Of a DNA stretch of 64,000 bases, positions 8,867 to 20,470 are shown piece after piece; within the stretch, counting starts at the first letter, position 1; every line of letters begins with the position of its first letter. The notes under the pieces were generated by a model, which saw only the letters and a program-made list of their open reading frames with translations, was not told the origin of the DNA and made no database searches. The translations under genes were made by a program, and so were the position numbers. The stretch is from Aeromonas tecta. GTDB lineage: Bacteria; Pseudomonadota; Gammaproteobacteria; Enterobacterales; Aeromonadaceae. Where the stretch lies: positions 52,937-116,936 of the forward strand of contig NZ_CDCA01000011.1 in NCBI RefSeq assembly GCF_000820185.1, given 5' to 3'.

Positions 8867-9274
8867 TTAGATCAGGAAATCATTCAGATCCTTGCCCAGC
8901 GCAACTTGCTCGGCAATGGCTTTAGGCATACGGCCCTGACCGGTCCAGGTTTTTTCCTGGCCATCTTCCTGATACTTGTACTTGGCCGGACGCGGAGCAC
9001 GCTTGCTCTTGGCGGCGCCAGTGGCGGCCGGAGCGGCTACGCTGCCGATCAGCTCACGCGGGTCGATACCAGCTTGCTGCAGCATCTCGGTGAACTCGCT
9101 CAGCTTGCGCTGACGCTCTTCCTGCTCGGCACGCTCTTGTTCAACAGACTCGGCACGCTCGTTATATACCAAGTCAAACTTTTCTTTCGCTTCTTGCAGT
9201 TGCTCAAACGGCAGTTCACGAATGGCAGCGCGCAAGCTGCGAATGTTCAGCAGAACTTTCAGAAACTCGTTCAT
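8867..9274 (-). CDS. hns: H-NS family nucleoid protein
   Basis: A 135-residue H-NS. The N-terminal helices and coiled coil ('EFLKVLLNIRSLRAAIREL', then a long E/R/Q-rich helix to about residue 70) give dimer and oligomer contacts. A flexible Ala-rich linker ('APAATGAAKSKRAPR') precedes the C-terminal DNA-binding domain with 'YKYQEDG', 'TWTGQGRMPKAI' and the end 'LNDFLI'. The QGR loop is the minor-groove AT-hook. H-NS silences AT-rich, often foreign DNA, which is relevant to the AT-rich island near 37 kb. The gene stands alone with an AT-rich upstream region, as expected for an autoregulated hns. Confidence 0.95.
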   Translation of the reverse strand: MNEFLKVLLNIRSLRAAIRELPFEQLQEAKEKFDLVYNERAESVEQERAEQEERQRKLSEFTEMLQQAGIDPRELIGSVAAPAATGAAKSKRAPRPAKYKYQEDGQEKTWTGQGRMPKAIAEQVALGKDLNDFLI

Positions 9275-9694
9275 TACTTCCTCACAGAATTATTTTTGTA
9301 TGTCACAGGGATAGCACAGTTTGAGAATAGCATGGCGACTCGATAACAACATAATCATTTTATAATCCACTCCAGATTTTTGACAACCTCATGACGCTTA
9401 TTTGTTGTCGTTAATTCATGCTGTTGCATTAAATGAAAAACAGGACATGCAGACATTATTTTCCTGCTGCATTTGTTAACCGCGGCCAACGCCCCATCCG
9501 GGGTTTCCATCGATGTCAGCATTCTAAGGGCAGCAGCCAAAGCCGGAATATGACAGAGCATCAGGTCTTCATTGGCTCACCGCCATGAGCCTCTGATGTA
9601 CACCTAATTGCTGTCTGAATGAAAATAGACCGGGCACGGTACCGACATAACCCCTCGGCGCTGAACCCGATCTCCCTGCTCGTCAACGTGGCAC
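9275..9694. other. AT-rich hns upstream region
   Basis: About 420 bases, A/T-rich next to hns, which fits an hns promoter and autoregulatory region. The small ORFs here (for example 9355-9561 on the minus strand) have no coding character I can support. Confidence 0.4.
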
Positions 9695-10627
9695 CTATGC
9701 CTGAGCGCTGATCCAGTCGATAAAGGCCTGGATCTTGGGACACTGGCGATTGGGGAGTGTGGCTAGGTAATACCGCTGCTCGCAGCGCACTTCCTTGCCC
9801 GGGAAAGGGGCCACCAGCTCATTGCGCTCCAGCCGCTGGCGCACCAGATTCTGGCGGCCCATGGCCACCCCCGCATGATTCATGGCGGCGATGATGGCCA
9901 AGTCGGAGCGATCAAACCCCATGCTCGACTGACAGGACTCGAGGGAGATGCCGGATTGACGGGCCCAGCTCCCCCACTCGTCGGTGTCCGAGTCATGGCC
10001 CCAAGCTTGCCTGTCGTGCAGCAAACGGCAGCGTGGCAGATTGTCCGGGTTATTTAGCAGTTGATGCTGCTTCGCATATTCCGGGCTGCACACCGGCACC
10101 ATGTATTCATCCATCAGCGGATGAATGGCGAGCCGCTCCGGCATCTTGTCATCAAAATAGAGTGTCACGTCGATGCCATAACCGTGCAGGTTGATGTTCT
10201 CGTTGCCGGTCATGATGTTGAGATCGATCTGGGGATGCAGGCGGGAGAAATCTGCGAGCCTCGGCACCAGCCAGCACTGGGCGATGGAGGGGCGAGAATA
10301 GACGGTCAGGGAGCCTGACAGCTCCTGATGCTTGATCTCCAGGATCTCCTGATTGATGAACTCAAGGGACGACTTGAGCGCCCAGAAGACACGCTGTCCC
10401 TCCGCCGTCAGCTCCACCCTGCGATGAAAACGCTGGAACAGCTTGAAACCGAGCTCTTCCTCGAGGGCGCTTATTCTGTGGCTTACCGCACTCGGGCTGA
10501 GCGCCAGTTCATCCGCCGCGAGGGCAAAGGAGCAGTGACGGGCCGCCGCCTCGAAGGTGTGCAGCTTGGCGAGCTGATAGCCATTGAGCAGCTTGTTTCT
10601 CGGCACATAGTGCTCTTCGGTATACAT
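9695..10627 (-). CDS. dsdC: LysR-type D-serine regulator
   Basis: A 310-residue LysR-family regulator. The winged helix-turn-helix lies at about residues 16-76 ('LHTFEAAARHCSFALAADEL', 'SPSAVSHRISALEEELGFKL') and the periplasmic-binding-like effector domain begins about 105 ('GSLTVYSRPSIAQCWLVP'). Its position divergent from dsdX-dsdA and its DsdC-like sequence indicate the D-serine-responsive activator of that operon. The length matches E. coli DsdC (311). The intergenic region of 230 bp should hold its binding sites. Confidence 0.9.
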   Translation of the reverse strand: MYTEEHYVPRNKLLNGYQLAKLHTFEAAARHCSFALAADELALSPSAVSHRISALEEELGFKLFQRFHRRVELTAEGQRVFWALKSSLEFINQEILEIKHQELSGSLTVYSRPSIAQCWLVPRLADFSRLHPQIDLNIMTGNENINLHGYGIDVTLYFDDKMPERLAIHPLMDEYMVPVCSPEYAKQHQLLNNPDNLPRCRLLHDRQAWGHDSDTDEWGSWARQSGISLESCQSSMGFDRSDLAIIAAMNHAGVAMGRQNLVRQRLERNELVAPFPGKEVRCEQRYYLATLPNRQCPKIQAFIDWISAQA

Positions 10628-10725
10628 CCGTCGTCCTCCTCATCGGGCCAGGATCGGCGTCATCATATCCCGACAAGCTCGACTTAGGATGCTTATACCG
10701 AATCCAAATCACAAAATCATGGCTA

Positions 10726-10745
10726 AATGTGATGAATGTGGCAGC
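10726..10745 (+). promoter_or_regulatory. Possible CRP half-site upstream of dsdX
   Basis: AAATGTGA followed after 6 nt by TGGCA: a good left half and a poor right half of a CRP site. dsdXA is under CRP and DsdC in E. coli, which makes the position plausible. Confidence 0.3.
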
Positions 10746-10857
10746 TTTGCATCAATCCAGTTCATCCAATACGCCATTTTCATCATTTGTCAGCCCCCCG
10801 CCATTTTCGTTCAATAAGTGCCTACATCATCACTCATCATCCATGTCGGGGCGCAGT

Positions 10858-12195
10858 ATGAATTCTGAAGTGTGGGTCGTCGGTACCTTGCTGACTAGCA
10901 TCATCCTGATCGTCTTCACCATAGTGAAGGGCAAAGTACATCCCTTCCTCGCCCTGCTGCTGGCGAGCTTCTATGTCGGCACCATGATGGGGATGAACCC
11001 GGTCAAGATGGTCAATGCCATGGAAGAAGGCATAGGCGGCACCCTGGGCTTTCTCGCCGCCGTCATCGGCCTTGGCACCATACTCGGCAAGATGATGGAG
11101 GTATCGGGCGCCGCCGAGCGCATCGGCCTCACCCTGCAAAAGTGCCGCTGGCTGTCACCGGACGTGACCATGGTGCTGGTGGGCCTGGTGTGCGGCATCA
11201 CCCTGTTTGTCGAGGTGGGCGTAGTGCTGCTCATTCCGCTGGCCTTCTCCATCGCCCGCAAGACCAACACCTCGCTGCTCAGGCTCGCCATCCCGCTCTG
11301 CACCGCCCTGATGGCCGTGCACTGCATAGTGCCACCGCACCCGGCCGCGCTCTACGTCACCAACCAGCTGGGGGCCGACATAGGATCCGTCATCGTTTAC
11401 GGGCTGGCAGTCGGGTTGTTCGCCGCACTGGTCGGTGGCCCCCTGTTCCTGAAATTGCTCGGCAAACGGCTGCCGTTCAAGGGCGTGCCTGCCGCCTTTG
11501 CCGATATCGAGGCGCGCGATGAGGCGGATCTTCCCTCCCTTGGCGCCTCTCTCTTCACCGTGCTGCTGCCCATATTGCTGATGCTGACCAAAACGGTGGC
11601 TGAGCTCAACATGGCGCAGGATTCCGCCCTCTATACCCTGCTGGAGTTTATCGGCAACCCCATCACCGCCATGTTCATCGCCGCCTTCACCGCCTACTAC
11701 GTGCTGGGGATCCGCCAGCGCATGAAGATGCAGGGCTTGCTGGACAAGACTGAGGAGTGTTTCTCCTCCATTGCCAATATCTTGCTGATCATCGGGGCCG
11801 GTGGTGCCTTCAACGGCGTACTCAAGGCCAGTGGCCTGGGGGACAGCCTGGCCGGCATCCTCTCCCAGCTGGACATGCACCCCATACTGCTGGCCTGGCT
11901 GGTCGCCATCATATTGCACGCCGCCGTCGGCTCTGCCACGGTTGCCATGATGGGCGCCACCGCCATCGTCTCCCCCATACTGGTGCACTACCCGCAGATA
12001 AGCCCGGAGATCATGACGCTGGCCATCGGCTCAGGCGCCATCGGCTGCACCATGGTGACCGATTCCCTGTTCTGGCTAGTCAAGCAGTACTGCGGCGCCA
12101 CCCTGAACGAGACACTCAAGTACTACACCAGCGCCACCTTTGTCGCCTCGCTGATGGCGCTGGCCGGTACCTTCCTGCTTTCCTATATCGTATAA
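10858..12195 (+). CDS. dsdX: D-serine transporter DsdX (GntP family)
   Basis: A 445-residue polytopic inner-membrane permease, the same length as E. coli DsdX and nearly identical along long stretches ('[20 protein letters not shown]', '[18 protein letters not shown]'). About 12-14 hydrophobic segments are visible. It imports D-serine by proton symport. The start at 10858 ([10 protein letters not shown]) matches the family; the longer frame upstream to 10729 is rich in Ser/His/Pro and not part of it. It lies 17 bp ahead of dsdA, in one operon. Confidence 0.95.
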   Translation: MNSEVWVVGTLLTSIILIVFTIVKGKVHPFLALLLASFYVGTMMGMNPVKMVNAMEEGIGGTLGFLAAVIGLGTILGKMMEVSGAAERIGLTLQKCRWLSPDVTMVLVGLVCGITLFVEVGVVLLIPLAFSIARKTNTSLLRLAIPLCTALMAVHCIVPPHPAALYVTNQLGADIGSVIVYGLAVGLFAALVGGPLFLKLLGKRLPFKGVPAAFADIEARDEADLPSLGASLFTVLLPILLMLTKTVAELNMAQDSALYTLLEFIGNPITAMFIAAFTAYYVLGIRQRMKMQGLLDKTEECFSSIANILLIIGAGGAFNGVLKASGLGDSLAGILSQLDMHPILLAWLVAIILHAAVGSATVAMMGATAIVSPILVHYPQISPEIMTLAIGSGAIGCTMVTDSLFWLVKQYCGATLNETLKYYTSATFVASLMALAGTFLLSYIV

Positions 12196-12212
12196 ACAGA
12201 CAGAGATATCCC

Positions 12213-13544
12213 ATGAAAAACATCGACATTCAGCAGCTAGTCACGCAATTTCCGCTGGTTCAGAGGTTGATCGATCTCGAGCCTGTGACCTGGTTCAATC
12301 CCAATGCCACCTCCCTCGCGGTCGGATTGCCCTATGTGGGACTGGATCAGCACGATGTCACGGACGCCTCCGCCCGTCTTGCCCGCTTCGCCCCCTACCT
12401 GTGTGAAGCCTTCCCCGAGACCCGTGCCATGCAGGGCATCCTGGAGTCCGAGATAGCGGCCATTCCCGCCATGCAGGCCACCCTCAATGAGCGTTACGGC
12501 GTCGAGGTGACCGGTCGGCTGCTGCTCAAAAAAGACAGCCACCTGCCCATCTCCGGCTCCATCAAGGCCCGTGGCGGCATCTACGAGGTGCTGACCCATG
12601 CCGAACAGCTGGCGATCAAGGCCGGCCTGCTGCGAGAAGAAGATGATTACAGCAAGCTGTTCACGGACGAATTCCGCCAGTTCTTCGGCCAATACAGCAT
12701 CGCGGTGGGCTCGACCGGCAACCTTGGTATGTCCATCGGTATCATGAGCGCCAAGCTCGGCTTCACCGTCACCGTGCACATGTCCGCCGATGCGCGGGAG
12801 TGGAAGAAGCGCAAGTTGCGTGAACACGGCGTCATCGTCGTGGAATACGCCGAGGATTACGGCGTCGCGGTGGAGCAGGGGCGCAAGGAGGCCGAGCGCG
12901 ATCCCAACTGCTTCTTCATCGACGACGAGAACTCCCGCACCCTGTTCCTCGGCTATTCGGTGGCTGGCGAGCGAGTAAAAAAACAGTTCGACGAGATGGG
13001 CATCAAGGTGGACGCCGAGCACCCGCTGTTTGTCTACCTGCCCTGCGGGGTGGGCGGCGGCCCGGGCGGGGTGGCCTTTGGCCTCAAACTCGCGTTCGGG
13101 GATAACGTCCACTGCTTCTTCGCAGAACCCACCCACTCCCCCTGCATGCTGCTCGGGGTCCACACCGGCCTGCACGATGAGATTGCGGTGCAGGATCTGG
13201 GCATAGATAACCTTACCGCCGCCGATGGCCTGGCGGTGGGGCGCGCCTCCGGCTTCGTCGGCCGCGCCATGGAGCGACTGCTGGATGGCTTCTTCACCCT
13301 GAGCGATCAGGAGATGTATGACCTGCTGGGGCTGCTGGCCAGAGAGGAACAGATCAGGCTGGAGCCCTCCGCGCTGGCCGGTATGCCGGGCCCCTGGCGA
13401 GTGACGGCCGACCGCGCCTGGCAGGCGGCTCAAGGACTGGATGAGACTGCCATGGCCCGGGCCACCCACCTGGTGTGGGCCACCGGTGGCGGCATGGTGC
13501 CCGCGGCCGAGATGGAAAAATACCTGGCTACCGCCAACATCTGA
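12213..13544 (+). CDS. dsdA: D-serine ammonia-lyase
   Basis: A 443-residue fold-type II PLP enzyme that converts D-serine to pyruvate and ammonia. The Schiff-base lysine is K118 in 'SGSIKARGG', the phosphate-binding loop is 'GSTGNLGMS', and the glycine-rich '[10 protein letters not shown]' follows. Length equals E. coli DsdA (442). It follows dsdX with a short spacer, and dsdC is divergent upstream, giving a complete D-serine detoxification/catabolism locus. Confidence 0.96.
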   Translation: MKNIDIQQLVTQFPLVQRLIDLEPVTWFNPNATSLAVGLPYVGLDQHDVTDASARLARFAPYLCEAFPETRAMQGILESEIAAIPAMQATLNERYGVEVTGRLLLKKDSHLPISGSIKARGGIYEVLTHAEQLAIKAGLLREEDDYSKLFTDEFRQFFGQYSIAVGSTGNLGMSIGIMSAKLGFTVTVHMSADAREWKKRKLREHGVIVVEYAEDYGVAVEQGRKEAERDPNCFFIDDENSRTLFLGYSVAGERVKKQFDEMGIKVDAEHPLFVYLPCGVGGGPGGVAFGLKLAFGDNVHCFFAEPTHSPCMLLGVHTGLHDEIAVQDLGIDNLTAADGLAVGRASGFVGRAMERLLDGFFTLSDQEMYDLLGLLAREEQIRLEPSALAGMPGPWRVTADRAWQAAQGLDETAMARATHLVWATGGGMVPAAEMEKYLATANI

Positions 13545-13578
13545 TCTGCCCGCCTCTCGGTGCAACGCTGCCGGGCAT

Positions 13579-13617
13579 AAAAAATCCGAAACCTCGGCCG
13601 GGGTTTCGGATTTTTTG
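13579..13617. terminator. Bidirectional terminator between dsdA and the M60 protease gene
   Basis: Perfect 13-bp stem (13581-13593 with 13602-13614), loop of 8, flanked by an A-run on the left and six T residues on the right. Confidence 0.9.
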
Positions 13618-13679
13618 CATATTAGGGGTCACTCAATGCCGCCTCAAACGGGCGACATGAGCGTCAGCACACCGAGACG

Positions 13680-16600
13680 TCAGACTTTGGGACAGAGGGA
13701 CGGCGAACTGCCGTCCGACCATCGCATACTGGTATCCGTCGGCAATAGCGGCAGGAAGCGCAGCCCCAGGGTCAGGTTCAGTGGAGGTATGAATCCGGCG
13801 AGATCGTAGAGCCCCATCGGCAGCTTGCCCTTGTTGCCGTTCATTGCGGCTTGCTGCGCCGCCAGGCGGGTGTAGCGCAGCCCCAGCATATCGAAATGAG
13901 GAGCCCAGTCGACACCGGTCAGCTTGCTGAGGGAGACCAGCATAAAGTCGTTGCCGGGGATGCTTGCCACCGATTTACCGCCATAGACCACATCACCGGA
14001 GAAGGGGAACAGACCAAAGCCCAGCTGATCGCGATGAGCGTCCCAGGCGGCGGCATCGGTCGCGTATTTATCAAATATCCGGCCGTGCTGATAGAGCAGG
14101 GTGAAGATATCAAAACCATTGCTCAGCGCGGTGCCGTCGGCAAAGGCCATGCCGTTGGCGCGCAGTGCCATCTGGATATAAAACCCCATGCGGTAATCGT
14201 TGTGTACCGCATAAGCGTTGCTTTGCCAGGGCGCCGTGTAGCGATCGACGCCAACATCCATGATGCGGCAAGCCGAGCCCAGCACCACCCGATTGCCCGC
14301 GGCGTCGGTCACCCCGGCGGCATCTGACATCCAGGCAAAGAAGATCCCCTTGTCAAAGCCATCGCGCCTGAAGGGTAAGCCCGCCGTGTTGCCATCACGC
14401 AGGTAATGGGTTCGCCACTGCACCACATAGGGGAAGATGTTGTTGGAGTTTTCACCGGCGCGGCTGCCATAACCCGACCAGCTATGGCGATTGTCATCGC
14501 TGACGTATTGCACGTTCAACTTGTTGGTCTGCAGGTTGTGGCCCAGCTCGTGGTTGTCACCCCAGCCGGTGGGCGAGATGTTCCAGCTGGCGTCCCAGGG
14601 GTTGCCGCTGCAGCCACTGCCGCATTGGGCGTTCTGGTCATAGTTCGCGTGCTGGATGGTGCGCCTGGTGTTCAGGGTCTCATCGAGGCAATCCTGACCG
14701 AAGAGCGCACCGCAGATGGCCTGCACGTCGCCGGGCAGGGATTCGGCCAGCGTCTTGCCCTGGATCTTGAAGCCCGCCAGGGTATAGACGGCGTTGATGT
14801 GGTCGCTGGCGATGCTGCGCAGCAGTGCCTTGACGTCCGGCGTGTTGGCATCGATGGCACCGAGGAAGCGATCGCGCCTCAGATGCTGCTCGGCGCCATC
14901 GGTGCGCAGATCCACATGGGGGAGTTCGGTATCCCGGATCACCGCTTCGAAGGCGGCAATCTCGGCGTCACTGCTGAAATCCATGATGGTAGGGTGCTTC
15001 GCCACCCCCTCAGCTGTCACATCCACTTGCAGGGGGGCGCCACTGCCAGAGAGATAGAGGTAGATGGGGCCACCGTAGGGCGTGGAGAACTGGATACGCT
15101 GCCCCTTGCCCAGCGTCAGGCGCTGGGTCGCCAGCTCCAGCGGTGCGCGGTAAACCTTCTGCTCATAGGCCCGGTTGGTATTGGGCCTGTGGTAATTGAG
15201 CTTCACCTCGACCGCCACATCGGTACCGTCGTGGCGCGTCAGGGTAATGATCTGGCCCGGCAAGGCGTACCACCCTGTGGTGGTCCACTGATCGGTATAG
15301 GGCACCGCAATCTGCTTGCGTTCACTCTGGGTGGCCGGATAGCGGTAATGAGCCTGACGATCCTTCTCCAGCTGGCGGGCGTCGATGACAAACTCCCCCA
15401 GATCCGGTTGTGGCTGATTGCTGGTGCGGGCATAGCTCACCAGCCAATCGGCGAACATGGCCTGCTGCCAGGAGGCGGATTCACGCCAGGCGATCGGGTA
15501 GTCGATGGCGCTGCGGTACTTGTCGGCCAGCAGCAGGCTGGCCTGCAGCAAGGCGAGCCGGGGATCATCGAACGGATTGCGCCCGGCCCTGTCCAGGCTA
15601 ATGCTGGCATTGCGCAGCCAATCGGCCCCGCTCTTGAAGGCGGTCGCGAAACCGGCATCGTTGCAGTAGAGGAAGTTGCCGCCGCAGTTATCCAGCACGG
15701 CCGTGTCGAAATGCTCCGTTTGCAAGTCAGCCAGCAGATTGTCGACCGCGACCAGCGCGGCATCTTCGGCCTTGATCGCCTGAGCCGTCACCTGGTCAGC
15801 CCGCCGCTGTGGCCAGTAGTTGCCCAGCACGTTGAGCCCCATCTCCTGATAGAGCGGGGCCAGCATGGGGCTGGCCTCACGACTGGTGTTGGTCAGGATC
15901 AGCGGGATCCCGGCGAGCCTTGCTTGCGCCATGGCGACGGCGATGCCCTCGAAGCCCAGGCGCTGACGGTCAGCGTTGCCGAGGATGATGAGATCCGGCT
16001 GATGGGTCTCGATGCAACCGGCGAGCGCGCTGGCATCACAGCTGTTGGCGGCATTGACGCGATAACCTGGATATTGCGTGTTCAACCACCCACGCACCTT
16101 CTCGTTATAGGGGAACCAGTAGGTCTCGGCGCCGGGTAGCTGGGCCGTCACCACGCTCAGCCCCTGCACCTCATCCTGGCCCCGGGTCAGCCAGTGGATC
16201 AGCTGCCTGAGCAGCTTGTCCGTGCCGGGCGAGGTATCGATCGAGAACAGGCTGGAGGCCATGGCGACCATGCGCTGATCCTGCTCGGACGCCATTACCA
16301 GCCCGCCGCTGGTGGGCTTGCCATCCACATCGATGTTGACGGGCAGCACGTTGAAGGTATGAGTCGGCCGGTAGCTGCTGAAACTGACCGAATCGTGGCT
16401 GGGGTGCCAGCTGATGTCATCAATCCCTTGATACAGGGTGGTGACGAGGGCGCTGCGCACCCGCTCCCCGTCCGTCATGCTGCTGCGGGCGAAATTGATC
16501 AACTCGTCTGCGCTGGCCAGGCGGTGATCCTGCCGCTGCAGGGCCAGTGCCACATTGCTGATAAAGCGGGCCGTCACCACGCAATCCACGCTCATGGCGG

Positions 16601-16973
16601 CGGTGCTGTATTGCACGCCCTTGAGCACGCCGCCGCAGCCGCTTGCCTCGGCGATCACATGGCCAGGCGCGGGCACCAGGGTGAAGCGGCCCGTCTGGCC
16701 GGCAGGTACCACCAGGCTGGCGGGCAGGATCTGCCCCATCCCCTCCACTTTGGCACTGGCGGTGTAAGAGATGCTGGCATCGCCCCCCTGGCCCGTATCG
16801 GGATCCGTCGGGTTGGATGGGTTGCCATCTCCCCCTTGTCCCCCATCGGGATGGGTCGGGGTGACGGGGACTTGCTCCACGCCGGAGTCTGTATTTTCGT
16901 TCGTTGACTCTTCACCACCACCACAGCCGGCCAGGCACAGGATCGCGCCAGCCAGTACAGAAACTCGTCTCAT
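13680..16973 (-). CDS. Exported M60-family (ImpA/AcfD-like) metalloprotease lipoprotein
   Basis: A 1097-residue protein. The signal ends in a lipobox 'CLAGC' (Cys17), so it is probably lipid-anchored, and a Gly/Asp/Pro-rich spacer with two imperfect 'GQGGD' units follows to about residue 65. The C-terminal half carries the M60 gluzincin motif HELGH (H808, E809, H812) with a Glu 29 residues after the second His (E841), inside the HExxH-x(8,28)-E signature. M60 enzymes such as P. aeruginosa ImpA and the AcfD/SslE group cleave O-glycosylated mucin-like glycoproteins outside the cell. The ATG at 16973 has AAGGG upstream; the TTG one codon earlier is less likely. It is a single gene with its own terminator. 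Exact substrate is not predictable. Confidence 0.88.
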   Translation of the reverse strand: MRRVSVLAGAILCLAGCGGGEESTNENTDSGVEQVPVTPTHPDGGQGGDGNPSNPTDPDTGQGGDASISYTASAKVEGMGQILPASLVVPAGQTGRFTLVPAPGHVIAEASGCGGVLKGVQYSTAAMSVDCVVTARFISNVALALQRQDHRLASADELINFARSSMTDGERVRSALVTTLYQGIDDISWHPSHDSVSFSSYRPTHTFNVLPVNIDVDGKPTSGGLVMASEQDQRMVAMASSLFSIDTSPGTDKLLRQLIHWLTRGQDEVQGLSVVTAQLPGAETYWFPYNEKVRGWLNTQYPGYRVNAANSCDASALAGCIETHQPDLIILGNADRQRLGFEGIAVAMAQARLAGIPLILTNTSREASPMLAPLYQEMGLNVLGNYWPQRRADQVTAQAIKAEDAALVAVDNLLADLQTEHFDTAVLDNCGGNFLYCNDAGFATAFKSGADWLRNASISLDRAGRNPFDDPRLALLQASLLLADKYRSAIDYPIAWRESASWQQAMFADWLVSYARTSNQPQPDLGEFVIDARQLEKDRQAHYRYPATQSERKQIAVPYTDQWTTTGWYALPGQIITLTRHDGTDVAVEVKLNYHRPNTNRAYEQKVYRAPLELATQRLTLGKGQRIQFSTPYGGPIYLYLSGSGAPLQVDVTAEGVAKHPTIMDFSSDAEIAAFEAVIRDTELPHVDLRTDGAEQHLRRDRFLGAIDANTPDVKALLRSIASDHINAVYTLAGFKIQGKTLAESLPGDVQAICGALFGQDCLDETLNTRRTIQHANYDQNAQCGSGCSGNPWDASWNISPTGWGDNHELGHNLQTNKLNVQYVSDDNRHSWSGYGSRAGENSNNIFPYVVQWRTHYLRDGNTAGLPFRRDGFDKGIFFAWMSDAAGVTDAAGNRVVLGSACRIMDVGVDRYTAPWQSNAYAVHNDYRMGFYIQMALRANGMAFADGTALSNGFDIFTLLYQHGRIFDKYATDAAAWDAHRDQLGFGLFPFSGDVVYGGKSVASIPGNDFMLVSLSKLTGVDWAPHFDMLGLRYTRLAAQQAAMNGNKGKLPMGLYDLAGFIPPLNLTLGLRFLPLLPTDTSMRWSDGSSPSLCPKV

Positions 16974-16976
16974 CAA

Positions 16977-17758
16977 TAACCCTTAACACATTGATTTTTA
17001 TTAATGTAAATACAGAAGAGCGTCATTGCATCTCAGCTGCCCGCCCTCGATCCAAGTCGCAGGGGCCACTGCACTGCGACGCATGCCGCTGACAAACACC
17101 TGACGGCAAAGATGCGACGCAGGGGAGCGTGCACCGTTCGTCGCCCGTGGGGTTCAGCCCTCGGCGATGGGACATGAAGAAAAGTGGCGCGGCTCGCACC
17201 ATCGGTTTTCACGAAAGAGTCGATCGAAGGGCATCATGGCAACGGCCATCAAGGGCTCAGCGCCACCCCATCCAGGTCAGATTTTTTGGCTTATTACGGG
17301 GAATATCTCCCTGGTCAGCCAGGGCACAGTGATTGTGGCGCCGTCATCGTGCAGAACTGGGGGGATCCAAGCGCCGATAGTGCGCAAACAGGGAGGGAAA
17401 CACACCCAGCCAGAGCCCCTATCTTATCTTTTTTCATCTGCAGGAGCTGCCACCCTGATTGGTTTTTCTCTTCATGGATCAGCAAGATGGCATGTTCTTT
17501 GCGCAACGCTTGCCGCCCAGCACTCCCCTCCCCTTGCCGTCAATCCCCCCAAGTTGGTTATTTTGTGATAAGATAGAGGCCGTTTTTTGACATCTGCGCC
17601 CCGTTAACGCCCTCATCCGGCGAGATCACTACCCAATCCGGTGATAACAACGAGCAGTCGTGCGCAGCACAACAAGTGACCTGGTTGAGTCAGTTCTGGC
17701 CGAGTAGATGGGCCAGACGGGCGACCACCAAGGACACCTTAGATAAGGGGATCGGGCT
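16977..17758. other. Long non-coding stretch upstream of the 58-residue gene
   Basis: About 780 bases. Overlapping short frames exist (17167-17576) but have no domain, skewed composition and no convincing ribosome-binding site. It probably holds the promoter of the M60 gene (left) and of the small gene at 17759 (right). No tRNA or hairpin RNA was recognised. Confidence 0.4.
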
Positions 17759-17935
17759 ATGAAACAGTATCAAAGCTGGCTGGGACAATATCTGATGAGC
17801 CGTCGCGATGGCGATCACGCCATGGCCTCCGAACTTGCCAACTCCATCTGCGAGTTCTGGCAGGCGCAGGGCGACGAAGCAGAGAGCAGCAAGTGGCAGC
17901 AGCTCTACCAACAGCACGTGGAAAAGACCACCTGA
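17759..17935 (+). CDS. Small conserved-looking hypothetical protein, 58 residues
   Basis: ATG preceded at 8 nt by AAGGGG; 58 residues beginning MKQYQSWLGQYLMSRRDGDH and ending in 'YQQHVEKTT'. Composition (W, Y, Q, E, A), two predicted amphipathic helices and codon use like neighbouring housekeeping genes all argue for a real gene. No family recognised. It is convergent with icd, sharing the terminator region near 17979-18005, and a G/C hairpin lies at 17951-17968. Confidence 0.65.
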   Translation: MKQYQSWLGQYLMSRRDGDHAMASELANSICEFWQAQGDEAESSKWQQLYQQHVEKTT

Positions 17936-17975
17936 CGGCAGGTGCACCTTGCAGGCCAGCGGGCCTGCCACTCAT

Positions 17976-18010
17976 AAAAAAACCGGCGCTCATGGCGCCG
18001 GTTTTGCTTT
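17976..18010. terminator. Terminator between the small gene and icd
   Basis: Perfect 11-bp stem (17979-17989 with 17995-18005), loop of 5. The minus-strand side continues into a seven-T run, so it mainly terminates icd; the plus side has TTTTGCTTTT. Confidence 0.85.
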
Positions 18011-18022
18011 TGGCAGATCGGA

Positions 18023-19276
<1,254 letters not shown>

Positions 19277-19478
19277 CGGCATCTCCTAACGTCCTTTTGT
19301 TATCAATCTGATCGTTACGCGCGGCCATCTTAGCCCATCCATTTTCATAATCAAATGGCGAGCGTGCATGTCCGACCATAGTCGAGTACTGGATCACAGT
19401 GCGCTTCGGCTGCACCAGATTGGCGCATGTCGGCATCCTTCAACGCCACGCCTGGCGATGTTTCCATGACCGGTTTTT

Positions 19479-20354
19479 TCACTCCAGCAGCGACTCCGTC
19501 TGCCCTTGGGGCTGACTCAGGGAGCGGTACTGGGAGGGGGTCAGCCCGGTCTTCTGTTTGAACACCCGGCAAAAATAGTTCACATCCGCGTAACCACAGC
19601 GGCTCGCCACCTCTTCCAGCCGGAAGCGGTACTTTTTCAGCATGAATTTGGCCCTGTCGATCCGCACCCAGCTGATGTAATCGGCCAGGCGCATGTGGCC
19701 CTGCTCGCGAAACAGGTGGGAGAGATGGCTGGCCGAGACGTTGAAGCGGTGGGCGATGGAGTCGCGACTGATGGGGCGGTGAAAATTCTCCTGAATATAG
19801 ATGCAGATCCCGTGAAACAAGTCCGCTCCCCTCGGCCGCTCGGCGGCGGACTCCGCCAGCAGCTGGCGCGCACTGGTGAGCAGCGCCTGCAGCAGGTGGT
19901 TGTCGGTGGGGGAGCGGCCGGGATCCTCGGCCAGCACGTTGAGCGCCGCCAGAATGTGTTCGATCACATGGCCGGCTCGCGCCATGATGCTGTGCTTTTG
20001 CACGTCGAAAAAATCGGGGTCCTCACGGCGCTTGCTCACCAGGCTAAAGCCGAGCTGACGCTTGCCAAACAGCAGGCTCAGCACCGAACAGTCGGTGGTC
20101 CATTGCGGTTTGTTCCAGCCGTTGGGCGGGATGTAGAGCGCCTGACCGGGCTGCACGCTCACCTGTTTGCAACCCGACTCCTTGTCCCAGATCTGGTTGA
20201 GGTATTCGCCGCTGAACACCAGCTCGAGGCGGGGAAAGTTGACCTGATAGCTGAAACCTGGCGGCACACCCTGCTCGCTGGCAAACCAGATCTGCTCAAA
20301 AGGGACCTGTTCGTGGAGGGCGCCGTCGAGCAGCTGGCTGAAAATGAGTGACAT
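19479..20354 (-). CDS. AraC-family transcriptional regulator
   Basis: A 291-residue regulator. Residues about 1-150 form a cupin-like sensor ('PPGFSYQVNFPRLELVFSGE', 'QPGQALYIPPNGWNKP'), and the last ~100 residues hold two AraC helix-turn-helix motifs ('ISRDSIAHRFNVSASHLSHL' and 'LEEVASRCGYADVNYFCRVF'). The effector is unknown; the sensor half resembles sugar-responsive AraC proteins. It is divergent from manA with about 115 bp between starts, so control of manA or autoregulation is plausible but not shown. The ATG at 20354 begins the recognisable domain; an upstream in-frame start exists. Confidence 0.85.
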   Translation of the reverse strand: MSLIFSQLLDGALHEQVPFEQIWFASEQGVPPGFSYQVNFPRLELVFSGEYLNQIWDKESGCKQVSVQPGQALYIPPNGWNKPQWTTDCSVLSLLFGKRQLGFSLVSKRREDPDFFDVQKHSIMARAGHVIEHILAALNVLAEDPGRSPTDNHLLQALLTSARQLLAESAAERPRGADLFHGICIYIQENFHRPISRDSIAHRFNVSASHLSHLFREQGHMRLADYISWVRIDRAKFMLKKYRFRLEEVASRCGYADVNYFCRVFKQKTGLTPSQYRSLSQPQGQTESLLE

Positions 20355-20470
20355 GATGATCCCAGTCAAGAGAGAAGCAAGCGATTGCGATGGCCGCAAC
20401 CGCCCATGTTATAGTCCGGCTCGGAGTGTCAATTCCACCCTTTTATTCAAACAAGACCGAGGCGTCCCTT

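Noticed and set aside
14406..16139. 577-codon plus-strand frame opposite the M60 protease gene
   Set aside because: Antisense shadow of a well-supported gene; sequence low in complexity typical of reverse GC-rich frames.
17184..17576. 130-codon frame between the M60 and 58-residue genes
   Set aside because: No ribosome-binding site, no domain and unusual Cys/Pro/Ser composition.
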